NCBI RefSeq assembly: GCF_030931715.1
Contig: NZ_CP133261.1
Coordinates: 558,001 to 622,000, forward strand
Reading direction: 5' to 3'
Source: Tissierella sp. MB52-C2
GTDB lineage: Bacteria > Bacillota > Clostridia > Tissierellales > Tissierellaceae
DNA: 64,000 bases
A program made the position numbers and the translations under genes. Positions 34,982-41,907 of the stretch are shown here, piece by piece. The notes under the pieces were generated by a model. The model made no database searches and was not told where the DNA came from. It saw nothing but the letters and a program-made list of their open reading frames with translations. Numbering within the stretch: the stretch's first letter is position 1; every line of letters begins with the position of its first letter.

Positions 34982-35419
34982 TTGGACAATAACCTAGAAA
35001 CAATAAAATCACTTAATGAGCTATTGCAAGGAGAATACATGGCAATAGAAAGTTTTAATAATTTTATATCTAGATTAGAAGATGAGAAGATGAGAAAGAG
35101 TTTTCAGGATATTCAAAAACAGCACAGGGAGAATGTAGAGATATTAGCAAACTACATTCAGAACATAGGAGGTCAGCCAGATGAAAACCTTGGAATGAAG
35201 GGGAAAATGGGTGATATTATGCTTAATATGGAGCTAGGACCAGATTCAATAGATAATGAAATTATTAAAAAAGCCATAGAGGGAGAAACAAAAGGAGTTA
35301 ATATGGCAGAAAAAGTATTAAGAGGTAAATTAGATGAGAAGTCACGAGATATAGCAGGTGAGATACTAGAAAATGATAGAAGGTCAATAGAGAAATTAAA
35401 AAATTCAAATAAGCACTAG
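34982..35419 (+). CDS. Ferritin-like DUF2383 (PA2169-type) four-helix protein
   Basis: This protein of about 145 residues is predicted all-helical with the pattern LNELLQGEYMAIESFNNFIS then IQKQHRENVEILANYI, typical of DUF2383 ferritin-like bundles. These carry Glu/His residues that could bind di-iron or Mn. The start is most likely the TTG at 34982, directly after AAGGAGGAG. An ATG at 34928 would give 18 extra residues but has a poorer site. Between mntP and this gene a remnant frame (TLGYLDELREEDHLLLVDKL) is seen. Confidence 0.72.
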   Translation: MDNNLETIKSLNELLQGEYMAIESFNNFISRLEDEKMRKSFQDIQKQHRENVEILANYIQNIGGQPDENLGMKGKMGDIMLNMELGPDSIDNEIIKKAIEGETKGVNMAEKVLRGKLDEKSRDIAGEILENDRRSIEKLKNSNKH

Positions 35420-35439
35420 AGCCACTAGGCTCTTTTTTC
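35418..35439 (+). terminator. Rho-independent terminator
   Basis: AGAGCC, a 4-nt loop and GGCTCT are followed by TTTTTT, overlapping the stop codon of the ferritin-like gene. Confidence 0.82.
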
Positions 35440-35495
35440 ACGCAAAAATGCACTTTTAAATTAAGCGTAACAGGCTAAATATGTTTAACTAATTA

Positions 35496-35663
35496 TTATT
35501 TTAAATCCTCATACTCAGACAAGAGCTTGTCTAGTAATTGACTTAGTTTGATTACCTCAGAATCAAGAAGATTGTAACTCTTCTCCGATATTAAATTGTG
35601 AAGTTTAATTCTAGTTATTTCAATTTCTTTAACGAGTTTTTCAGTTGTAGCTTTGTTGTTCAA
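35496..35663 (-). CDS. Spo0E-family aspartyl-phosphate phosphatase, 55 aa
   Basis: Spo0E-like proteins are small helical hairpins that dephosphorylate Spo0A~P and so delay sporulation. This 55-residue frame has the two-helix layout and the diagnostic second-helix motif LSQLLDKLLSEYE, matching the family SQxLDxLI(x)xY pattern. It begins at a TTG at 35663 with AAAGGAG eight bases upstream. It is encoded inside the cotJC element, giving the element a possible handle on the host's decision to sporulate. The family call rests on the motif and size. Confidence 0.8.
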   Translation of the reverse strand: MNNKATTEKLVKEIEITRIKLHNLISEKSYNLLDSEVIKLSQLLDKLLSEYEDLK

Positions 35664-35747
35664 CTATCATACTCCTTTTCTATGGTGGATTTATTTAACC
35701 TGTCACGCTAATATAAGTTTACAAAAAATATGAGGTAGGTGGTGATA

Positions 35748-36190
35748 TGAAGAAAAAAGGTGGAAGACTTAGCAAATATGAAATAGAGTGGAAAGATAAA
35801 TTAATAGTTATAGAGGGCTAGGCAAGTTGAAAACGCCTTACTTAAAAGAGCATTAGGCTATGAATATGAAGAAGTAACACAAGAGGGGGTTATCAAAAAA
35901 GAGGTGAAAGGAGATTCGATGACAGATTTACATGGATTCCCCATAGCTGAAATGATAACAGCCAAAGTAGTAAAAAAGTAAGTAGTTCTAGATACTACAG
36001 TACAAATATTTTGGTTTAAGAATAGAAAATCTAAACAATGTAGAGATAAAAGAGAAACAGAAGTTACAGGTGGGCCAATTGAAATTACAGGACAAAAACT
36101 TATTGAGAAACCTACTAAAGGAAAAAATAAAGAAAAAATAATTACTATAATTAATTCCTTGAAAGATGAAGAGGTGAAAGCTCTACGGTA
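35748..36190 (+). pseudogene. Decayed phage terminase small-subunit-like gene
   Basis: After AGGTAGGTGGTG an ATG at about 35748 opens a frame that soon stops. Further pieces read VENALLKRALGYEYEEVTQE, then VVLDTTVQIFWFKNRKSKQC and later KIITIINSLKDEEVKAL. They lie in more than one frame, with stops between them. The ALLKRALGYEYEE and DTTxQIFWxKNR segments are typical of small terminases of tailed phages. The element therefore probably descends from a prophage. Confidence 0.65.
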
Positions 36191-36206
36191 ATCTAGGGTC
36201 TTTTTT
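36181..36206 (+). terminator. Terminator, member 1 of a repeated family
   Basis: CTCTA and TAGGG pair around a short loop, followed by TCTTTTTTG. Similar CTCTAGGGTAAAATCTAG-type stems recur at 36390, 36901 and 37271. Confidence 0.6.
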
Positions 36207-36304
36207 GTTTTGCCAAAACCTTCCAGTATAAAATCTAAAATAAATCACACAATATAAATGTAAGGTTCGTAAATAGGTTTCGAAAAAATATGTTCTTATT
36301 TTAT

Positions 36305-36370
36305 AAGGTCCGTAATGGATTTTTTAAATAGACGTATTGCTCGGTTCCATTACGGACCTTACTTTTTTAT
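36305..36370 (+). terminator. Long-loop hairpin with T tract
   Basis: Perfect 15-bp arms AAGGTCCGTAATGGA (36305-36319) and TCCATTACGGACCTT (36346-36360) are followed by ACTTTTTT. No gene lies immediately upstream, so it may end a short untranslated RNA. Confidence 0.65.
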
Positions 36371-36389
36371 TTTTGAAGTAACTATGAAA

Positions 36390-36417
36390 GCTCTAGGGTA
36401 AAATCTAGTTTTTTTGG
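36390..36417 (+). terminator. Terminator, member 2 of a repeated family
   Basis: CTCTAGGGTAAAATCTAG is followed by TTTTTTTGG. It is nearly identical to the stem at 36901. Confidence 0.5.
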
Positions 36418-36539
36418 TTTATAGTAACACTTGTACTAGTCCACCATATAATAATATTAGGAAAGTCATAAATAAACTTTTCTAATATTAAAAGAGGAAG
36501 GCGAAAATAGTAGATATTAACCAGCTAGCTAAAGAGCAA

Positions 36540-36875
36540 ATGCAAAACGAACCAATTAGAATAGGTGCAACATGTGTGGCACAAATAGAAGGAAGATTTT
36601 TCTTGCTTATAGAAATAGAAATAGAAGTTATGGGTTTTGAAAGAGAAGAAGTAATCATATTTGAGATAACAGCGGCAGAAGCAGCAGCACTAATAGCAGC
36701 AGGAGTTATGCGTTGTCGAATAGTTACCACAATTCCTACTCCAGGTCCAGGACAGGACGTAAATCTTATTTGTGCATTTGTAGTAGGCCAAAATGCATTT
36801 CTGGTGTTTAATGTTGAAAATGCAACTGATCGTCTAGTTCTAGTGAGAGTACCTTTATGTACTATTATTGAATAA
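36540..36875 (+). CDS. Hypothetical hydrophobic protein, 111 aa or longer
   Basis: I do not recognise this protein. It is rich in Ile, Val and Ala with alternating polarity (VAQIEGRFFLLIEIEIEVMG, then ITAAEAAALIAAGVMRCRIV), which suggests a beta-rich fold. The first ATG is at 36540 but has no ribosome binding site. The frame continues upstream to an ATA codon at 36507, placed five bases after GAGGAAGG, giving DINQLAKEQ before the ATG. The original start may have been ATG mutated to ATA, or ATA may be used rarely. It lies between two terminator-like repeats. Confidence 0.5.
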   Translation: MQNEPIRIGATCVAQIEGRFFLLIEIEIEVMGFEREEVIIFEITAAEAAALIAAGVMRCRIVTTIPTPGPGQDVNLICAFVVGQNAFLVFNVENATDRLVLVRVPLCTIIE

Positions 36876-37095
36876 AATGAAAATATATCCATTGGAACAC
36901 CTTAGAGTAAAATCTAGGGTCTTGTTTGTTTTTGATTTTTTGTCTTAGCTGTGTAATTCTAGTGCAATTTACACCTATAATTAGCCTTGCAGTCTCTTCT
37001 GGACCACCTGCACGAGAAGAATAAGGCACTGGTGGCGGCGGAGGTAGGAAACCTCCGGATCCCAATAAGCCATATCCTATAGGCCCGTAAGCCAA
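36865..37095 (-). CDS. Hypothetical Gly/Pro-rich small protein, 76 aa
   Basis: The frame starts at TTG (37095) after GAGAGGAG and reads MAYGPIGYGLLGSGGFLPPP, then a conserved-looking EETARLIIGVNCTRITQLRQ. The N-terminal Gly/Pro-rich stretch resembles small spore or coat-associated proteins, but this is only composition. The last codons overlap the end of the opposite gene. Confidence 0.55.
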   Translation of the reverse strand: MAYGPIGYGLLGSGGFLPPPPPVPYSSRAGGPEETARLIIGVNCTRITQLRQKIKNKQDPRFYSKVFQWIYFHFIQ

Positions 37096-37559
37096 AATAG
37101 ATACTCCTCTCTACAAGTGTAAAAATAGCACTAGAAGTAGAAAGGAGTATTTATTATACCTATGAAGCATTATTAAACAGAATCAACTTCTTGGTCTTTC
37201 CTATTTTTGAGGATTAATACAAGGTATACTCATCTGTAGGATTATATTCTGTAACTAAGAATTCATTTAAGGCTCTAGAATAAAGCCTAGGGGTTTTTTT
37301 CATTTTTTTGGAAGTACTTATAATATTAATTATCGGAATGTGACTTGTATTTAAGGAAGGGTATTATATAGCTCTAATACTATTATATTGATTTACTTAA
37401 ATTTGGTGATATAAATGTTTAGTATATAGAGTGAAAGTTAATTTTGCAAATCACTCAGAGAAAATTAAAGATACTAGACTAGAAGTTACATAAAAAGTTA
37501 ACAAAATAAGTAACATAATTTTGAGGACAGTATATACAGATATTAAGGGAGGATTGTAT
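37096..37559. other. Non-coding stretch
   Basis: It holds a terminator-like stem at 37271-37300 (GGCTCTAG, AATAAAG, CCTAGGGG, then TTTTTTT) of the repeated family. No supported gene is seen. Confidence 0.5.
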
Positions 37560-38048
37560 ATGGCTGAAATCAAAAGAGATATTTATAGCGACAATTTGCA
37601 TAGATATGATTATGATGAAATGGGAGAAGAACTGATTGATCAGAATACAAGAGGTAATAATGGACTTTGCCAAAGGTCTGCAAATATATTAAATGCTTCT
37701 ATATTAACATCAGAAGAGGATCTATGTGTAGTAATATTTAATAGAGATATTGAAGCTGAAATTGCAGGAAGACCTACAAGAAGTCCTTTGGCATTAGCAG
37801 CATTGTTTTCTTTTGAATCTATGGATAACATAGGTAGGATCTTAAATTTAGGGGAAACAGTAATACTTCAAAAAGAAATAAATCCTTTTATAACCGCTTT
37901 AAGGGAAAGAGGAATTGAAGTAACTGCTTTGCATAACCACTGGTTATTTGATAGGCCAAGGCTATTTTATATTCATTTCTTTTCTATAGAACATCCAATA
38001 ACTTTTGCAAAAAAAGTTGCTGAGGCTCTTCGAGTATTAAGATCTTAA
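37560..38048 (+). CDS. DUF1259 (LppY/LpqO-like) protein
   Basis: This 162-residue protein carries the DUF1259 pattern: SPLALAALFSFESMD, LNLGETVILQKEINPFITAL and the strongly conserved GIEVTALHNHWLFDRPRLFY. The HNHW motif suggests a metal or ligand site, but the function is unknown. The start at 37560 follows AAGGGAGG. A frame starting 13 codons upstream contains this ribosome binding site. A terminator follows immediately. Confidence 0.82.
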   Translation: MAEIKRDIYSDNLHRYDYDEMGEELIDQNTRGNNGLCQRSANILNASILTSEEDLCVVIFNRDIEAEIAGRPTRSPLALAALFSFESMDNIGRILNLGETVILQKEINPFITALRERGIEVTALHNHWLFDRPRLFYIHFFSIEHPITFAKKVAEALRVLRS

Positions 38049-38052
38049 ATTT

Positions 38053-38078
38053 GACTAGGATTAAACTCCTAGTCTTTA
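38053..38078 (+). terminator. Rho-independent terminator
   Basis: GACTAGGA and TCCTAGTC pair around a 6-nt loop, followed by TTTATTGTTTTTT. Confidence 0.82.
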
Positions 38079-38242
38079 TTGTTTTTTGAAAGTATAAATA
38101 CTATTACCTTAATATTTATAAAATTTTATATTAGAAAGATAAAATAAGTCGTTTTAAATGTTATGTTTTTATTAAATATAAAAATATATAGTTAGTGTGT
38201 GGCTTATATAAGAACATTCCATATGAAGTATAAAGAAGATCC

Positions 38243-38271
38243 TTGACAATGTTAATTAATAGGTATAGCAT
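38243..38271 (+). promoter_or_regulatory. Candidate promoter of arsM
   Basis: TTGACA at 38243 is followed 17 bases later by TAGCAT, with an alternative TATAGC two bases nearer. It lies about 40 bases before the arsM start. Confidence 0.5.
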
Positions 38272-38311
38272 ACGGGTATAAATGTAAAAATGATTAATGG
38301 AGGCAAAAAAG

Positions 38312-39103
38312 ATGAGCGATTTTAAAAAGATAGATGTTAGAAATGCTGTTCGTAAAAGTTATAGTAAAATAGCTACTGGAAATATAAAAGAGGATGGCTG
38401 CTGCGGAGGAGATATTAAGTTTAAAAAATCTACAATAGAGATATCACGTAAAATCGGATATTCTAATGAAGAAATATCAACTGCCCCAGAAGAAGCTAAT
38501 ATGGGATTGGGTTGCGGAAATCCTCAATTAATAGCTAATCTTAAAGAAGGTGAAACTGTTATAGACCTTGGAAGTGGAGGAGGGTTTGACTGTTTTTTAG
38601 CTTCAAAAAAAGTTGGGGTTAAGGGATATGTTATTGGGGTTGATATGACTCCAGAGATGATTAATAAATCAAGAGTTACATCTAAAAAACATAGATATAG
38701 AAATGTAGATTTTAGACTAGGTGAAATTGAAAATCTTCCTGTAGCAGATAATACTGCAGACGTAATTATTTCGAACTGTGTTATAAATTTATCTCCCAAT
38801 AAACAAAGAGTATATAACGAAGCTTATCGTGTATTAAAAAAGGGTGGTAGAGTTGCTATTTCCGATATAGTTCTGATTAGAGAATTGACAGAGGAAATGA
38901 AACAAGATGAAAGCCTTTATTGTGGATGAGTTACTGGCGCATCTTCGGTTGAAGAATTAAAATTATATTTAGAAAAGGCTGGTTTTAGTGATATTAGTAT
39001 TGAAACCCAAGAAGTATCAAAAGAATATGCTGAGAAATGGGCACATAATTTAAAAGTCGGAGAATATATTATGTCTGCATCAATAAAGGCAACAAAATTA
39101 TAG
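38312..39103 (+). CDS. arsM: Arsenite methyltransferase, selenocysteine-containing (UGA at codon 206)
   Basis: This 263-residue SAM-dependent enzyme methylates As(III). An N-terminal CC pair (GCCGG, residues 29-33) is followed by SAM motif I VIDLGSGGGFDC and the ArsM-typical MGLGCGNP. At codon 206 the frame meets TGA (38927-38929) in LYCG-TGA-VTGA, where ArsM proteins have the catalytic Cys of C(V/I)xGA. The frame then stays open for 57 more codons (EELKLYLEKAGFSDI, ending SIKATKL) to TAG. These encode the normal C-terminal part. A TCTTC-GGTT-GAAGA hairpin starts 13 bases after the TGA. Selenocysteine insertion therefore fits better than a nonsense mutation. The start at 38312 follows GGAGG. 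It is the last gene of the cotJC element. Confidence 0.85.
38927..38960 (+). promoter_or_regulatory. Selenocysteine UGA codon and SECIS-like hairpin
   Basis: The UGA at 38927-38929 is followed by a stem TCTTC (38942-38946), apical loop GGTT and GAAGA (38951-38955). The loop starts with G residues, 17 bases after the UGA. This satisfies the general bacterial SECIS rules of a short stem with a G at the start of the apical loop, about 16-37 bases downstream. Confidence 0.78.
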
Positions 39104-39188
39104 AATAAGGTATGGTATAGAAGAAAATCTGTTTCTATAATATAAACAATAAACCACATATTTTTAGCTATATCACCAACAACATGGT

Positions 39189-39200
39189 GGCACAGAAGAA
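39189..39200 (+). repeat. Right attachment core (attR)
   Basis: This is the second copy of GGCACAGAAGAA. Element sequence lies to its left and cotJC sequence to its right. It is in the cotJC frame (GTEE followed by LAHWE). Confidence 0.88.
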
Positions 39201-39578
39201 CTAGCTCATTGGGAAATGATTGGAACATTAGTGTGGAGACTAGTAAAAGATGCAACACCTGCTCAAATAAAAGGTACACCATTTGAAGCACATTATGTAA
39301 ATCATGGAAAGAGCCCATTTCCTCATAATGCAGGAGGAGAAGCTTGGACGGCTTCATATATTGGGTCGAAAGATGATCCAATAGCAGATTTACATGAAGA
39401 TATGGCAGCGGAAGAGAAAGCAAGAGCTACCTATGAATGGCTAATACGTGTAAGTGATGATCCTGGAGTAACAGATACATTAAGATTTCTTAGACAAAGA
39501 GAAATAGTGCATTTCCAAAGATTTGGTGAAGTACTGATGATAGTACAAAATGAAATGGATAGAAAAAAATATTACTAA
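39189..39578 (+). CDS. cotJC: CotJC (manganese-catalase-like coat protein), 3' segment
   Basis: This is the C-terminal two thirds of CotJC, continuing the frame broken at 20095. It reads GTEELAHWEMIGTLVWRLVK and later HEDMAAEEKARATYEWLIR and FLRQREIVHFQRFGEVL, with Mn-catalase-type Glu/His ligands. There is no ribosome binding site at the start, and an in-frame TAG lies about 11 codons upstream of the core in element sequence. An ATG at 39216 could only make an N-terminally truncated protein. A terminator follows at 39599, as expected for the end of the cotJ operon. Confidence 0.88.
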   Translation, partial: GTEELAHWEMIGTLVWRLVKDATPAQIKGTPFEAHYVNHGKSPFPHNAGGEAWTASYIGSKDDPIADLHEDMAAEEKARATYEWLIRVSDDPGVTDTLRFLRQREIVHFQRFGEVLMIVQNEMDRKKYY

Positions 39579-39598
39579 TTAGATATATAGATAAATCT

Positions 39599-39634
39599 AA
39601 GGCTCATATCTTTCAAAAATATGAGCCTTTTTAC
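39599..39634 (+). terminator. Terminator of the cotJ operon
   Basis: AAGGCTCATAT and ATATGAGCCTT (39599-39609, 39619-39629) pair around a 9-nt loop, followed by TTT. Confidence 0.82.
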
Positions 39635-39794
39635 GATAAGAATTAAATAAACTGAGGAATAGTTTTGATAATGATTTAATTTTTGTGATTAACCCAACCC
39701 AAAATGGATATATATAAATAGAGCAATAAGGCTTTGTTTAAACTAAGATAAGCAATATATAAAATATATATAAAAAATAAAAGGGGGAATTTTA

Positions 39795-40340
39795 ATGAAT
39801 GCAATGACAGCAGAAAATTTAAGATCAGCATTTGGTGGAGAATCTCAAGCACATATGAGATATAGAATATGGGGAGATAAGGCTAAAAAAGATGGTTTTC
39901 CAACAGTGGCTAGATTGTTCATGGCTACATCAGATGCAGAAGAGGTTCATGCTACATTACATTTTAAAGCATTAAAAGACATATCAGGTGATTTTTTAGT
40001 AGCATCAGGAGCAGGATTTGGATTAAGCAGCACTTCAGATAATCTTCAAGGAGCAATAAATGGAGAATTGCATGAAGTTAATCAAATGTACCCTGCATAC
40101 ATAGCAGTGGCAGAAATGCAAGGAGAAAAAACAGCAGTATCAGCTATGAGATTTGCAATTGAAGCAGAAAAGGTTCATGCAGATTTATTTACTAAAGCTA
40201 AGGAAGCTGTAGATGCAGGTAAAGATTTAGAAGCTAAAGTAGTAGAACTATGTCCAATATGCGGGTATATTTCACTAACAGGTGAGGAAGATAACTGCCC
40301 ACTTTGTAAAGCAAAGAAAGAGTTATTTATAGCGTATTAA
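39795..40340 (+). CDS. rbr: Rubrerythrin
   Basis: This 181-residue cytoplasmic peroxide-reducing protein has an N-terminal di-iron four-helix domain. Glu/His ligands are seen in AFGGESQAHMRY, SDAEEVHATLHF and EAEKVHADLF. A C-terminal rubredoxin-like iron site follows with CPICGY and CPLC. It defends strict anaerobes against H2O2. The start ATG follows AAGGGGG. It is monocistronic, with a hairpin after the stop. Confidence 0.95.
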   Translation: MNAMTAENLRSAFGGESQAHMRYRIWGDKAKKDGFPTVARLFMATSDAEEVHATLHFKALKDISGDFLVASGAGFGLSSTSDNLQGAINGELHEVNQMYPAYIAVAEMQGEKTAVSAMRFAIEAEKVHADLFTKAKEAVDAGKDLEAKVVELCPICGYISLTGEEDNCPLCKAKKELFIAY

Positions 40341-40345
40341 TAAAT

Positions 40346-40375
40346 AATGCTAGACATACAAGTATGTCTAGCATT
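40346..40375 (+). terminator. Hairpin terminator after rubrerythrin
   Basis: Perfect 14-bp arms (40346-40359, 40362-40375) enclose an AA loop. The T tract is weak (ATAATTT). Confidence 0.65.
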
Positions 40376-40438
40376 ATAATTTATATATAACTTAAAAAAA
40401 ATTACATAATAGATAATTGACACAGAGGAGTGCTTCAT

Positions 40439-41035
40439 ATGGTGACGGAAACTATTACCTTATCCTTACTTCTTGGTAAATTAACAGGAGGAAAGATACG
40501 GAACATAGGAAATTTATATATTAATGGTTGGTATTTATTTGTTATATCTTTTTTAGCGGAAATCATAAGCCTGTTTATAGCTTCAAAAACTAATGGAAAT
40601 TTAAGTATTATAATAGAAAACAATTTCTTTTATATACATATATTTATTTATCTATTATTGATTATGGGATTAATGATGAACTTTCGCGAAATTGGACTTA
40701 GAATAACTTTATTTGGATCTACCTTAAACTTTTTACCGCTTCTTTTAAATAATGGAAAAATGCCTGTTTCAATAAATGCTTTAAAGCATTCAAAACTTTA
40801 TATTCAATTATCTTTATTAGATGAAGGAAGAATAATGACTCATGCTTTAGCAGATAAAGGAACGAAATTGTGGATTTTAGGAGATATAATACCTATACCA
40901 AAACCTTATTTTTTTCCCAAAATAATTAGTATTGGAGACATTTTAATTGCCTTAGGACTTTTTATTTTGATTGTAACTCATATGAAAAAGAGATATATAG
41001 TAGAAGGAAAAACTATCGAATTTTATAAATCCTAA
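40439..41035 (+). CDS. DUF5317 membrane protein
   Basis: This protein of about 198 residues has five hydrophobic segments. The DUF5317 signature is seen as GLRITLFGSTLNFLPLLLNN followed by GKMPVS and LWILGDIIPIPKPY. The function is unknown. The start ATG at 40439 lies eight bases after AGAGGAG. Confidence 0.8.
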   Translation: MVTETITLSLLLGKLTGGKIRNIGNLYINGWYLFVISFLAEIISLFIASKTNGNLSIIIENNFFYIHIFIYLLLIMGLMMNFREIGLRITLFGSTLNFLPLLLNNGKMPVSINALKHSKLYIQLSLLDEGRIMTHALADKGTKLWILGDIIPIPKPYFFPKIISIGDILIALGLFILIVTHMKKRYIVEGKTIEFYKS

Positions 41036-41101
41036 TTTCATTAGGGTTTATTTTTTTGTATTTTTGGGAAACTATAAGAAAAGACATAAGGAGGTATTTT
41101 T

Positions 41102-41806
41102 TTGAGATTTAGACTTTTCATTATAGCTGTTATACCTGCTGTGATTATTCTTTTAGGTATATATCTATCTGACAGACGCGATAGGGAACCTTTAAAAGTT
41201 TTGTTATTTACCTATATTTTAGGAGCATTAACAGTAATTCCTTCAATAATAGTTGAAGAAATTTTGATATCTTTTAATATATTTCCTGGAGTATTAGGTG
41301 CATTATTTAATGCGTTTATTGTTGCAGGACTTACAGAAGAATACTTTAAAAGATTAGCAGTATTAAAATACCCATATAAAACAAAATTCTTTGATGAAAA
41401 GCTAGACGGTATAGTCTATTCAGTGTTTGTAACTATGGGGTTTGCAACTGTAGAAAATATAATTTATGTAGCTTATAGATATACCAATAATCCATTTATA
41501 GGCTTATATAGAGGAATATTTTCAGTACCAGCCCATGCTGTATTTGGAATAACTATGGGATATTATTTATCTTTAGCAAGATTCGATACAGATATAGATA
41601 GGAAAAGAAGAAATATGAAGAGATCCCTTTATATGCCTGTGATTATGCATGGAATATTTGACTTTATATTAATGGCTGAAATTCCTCACCTTACAATAAT
41701 ATTTGTTCCTTATGTAATATTCTTATGGATTTTAAATCAAAGAAGACTAGCAAGTTTCATGTATGATTCAAAGTCTAAAATAATAAATGTTAGAAGAGAA
41801 GAATAA
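41102..41806 (+). CDS. PrsW-family intramembrane metalloprotease
   Basis: This 234-residue polytopic membrane protease carries the conserved Glu motif GLTEEYFKRLAVL, the second motif VENIIYVAYR and the histidine motifs PAHAVFGITMGYYL and HGIFDFI. PrsW proteins cleave anti-sigma factors (RsiW in B. subtilis) or act in sporulation signalling. The start is TTG at 41102 after AAGGAGG. No sigma or anti-sigma gene is adjacent, so the target is unknown. Confidence 0.87.
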   Translation: MRFRLFIIAVIPAVIILLGIYLSDRRDREPLKVLLFTYILGALTVIPSIIVEEILISFNIFPGVLGALFNAFIVAGLTEEYFKRLAVLKYPYKTKFFDEKLDGIVYSVFVTMGFATVENIIYVAYRYTNNPFIGLYRGIFSVPAHAVFGITMGYYLSLARFDTDIDRKRRNMKRSLYMPVIMHGIFDFILMAEIPHLTIIFVPYVIFLWILNQRRLASFMYDSKSKIINVRREE

Positions 41807-41843
41807 ATTTTTATTGTATAAACAATTGACACAGTATAAAATC

Positions 41844-41870
41844 AAAGGTAGAGGATTCTCTACCTTTTAA
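41844..41870 (+). terminator. Rho-independent terminator
   Basis: AAAGGTAGAG, GATT and CTCTACCTTTT. Confidence 0.75.
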
Positions 41871-41907
41871 TCATAAGGACAAGCTATAATACTTTAAGGA
41901 GGAAGGA

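Larger units (their letters stand above)
20084..39200. mobile_element. 19.1-kb cotJC-interrupting (skin-like) element
   Basis: The element lies between two copies of a 12-bp core, GGCACAGAAGAA, at 20084-20095 and 39189-39200 (19,105 bp per unit). The core is coding sequence in cotJC, and both copies are in the same cotJC frame. A large serine recombinase gene lies 34 bases inside the left end, pointing toward it. Cargo includes a DNA methyltransferase, a GHKL ATPase, a phage-type ImmR/ImmA pair, phage remnants, mntP, a Spo0E-like protein and a selenocysteine-type ArsM. The placement and restored frame resemble the skin element in sigK and other developmentally excised prophage-like elements. 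I infer excision in the mother cell during sporulation. Junction sequencing would be needed to show it. Confidence 0.9.

Noticed and set aside
38927-38929. Reading the arsM TGA as an ordinary stop or nonsense mutation
   Set aside because: The downstream frame stays open and family-like, the position is the conserved Cys, and a SECIS-like hairpin follows at the right distance.
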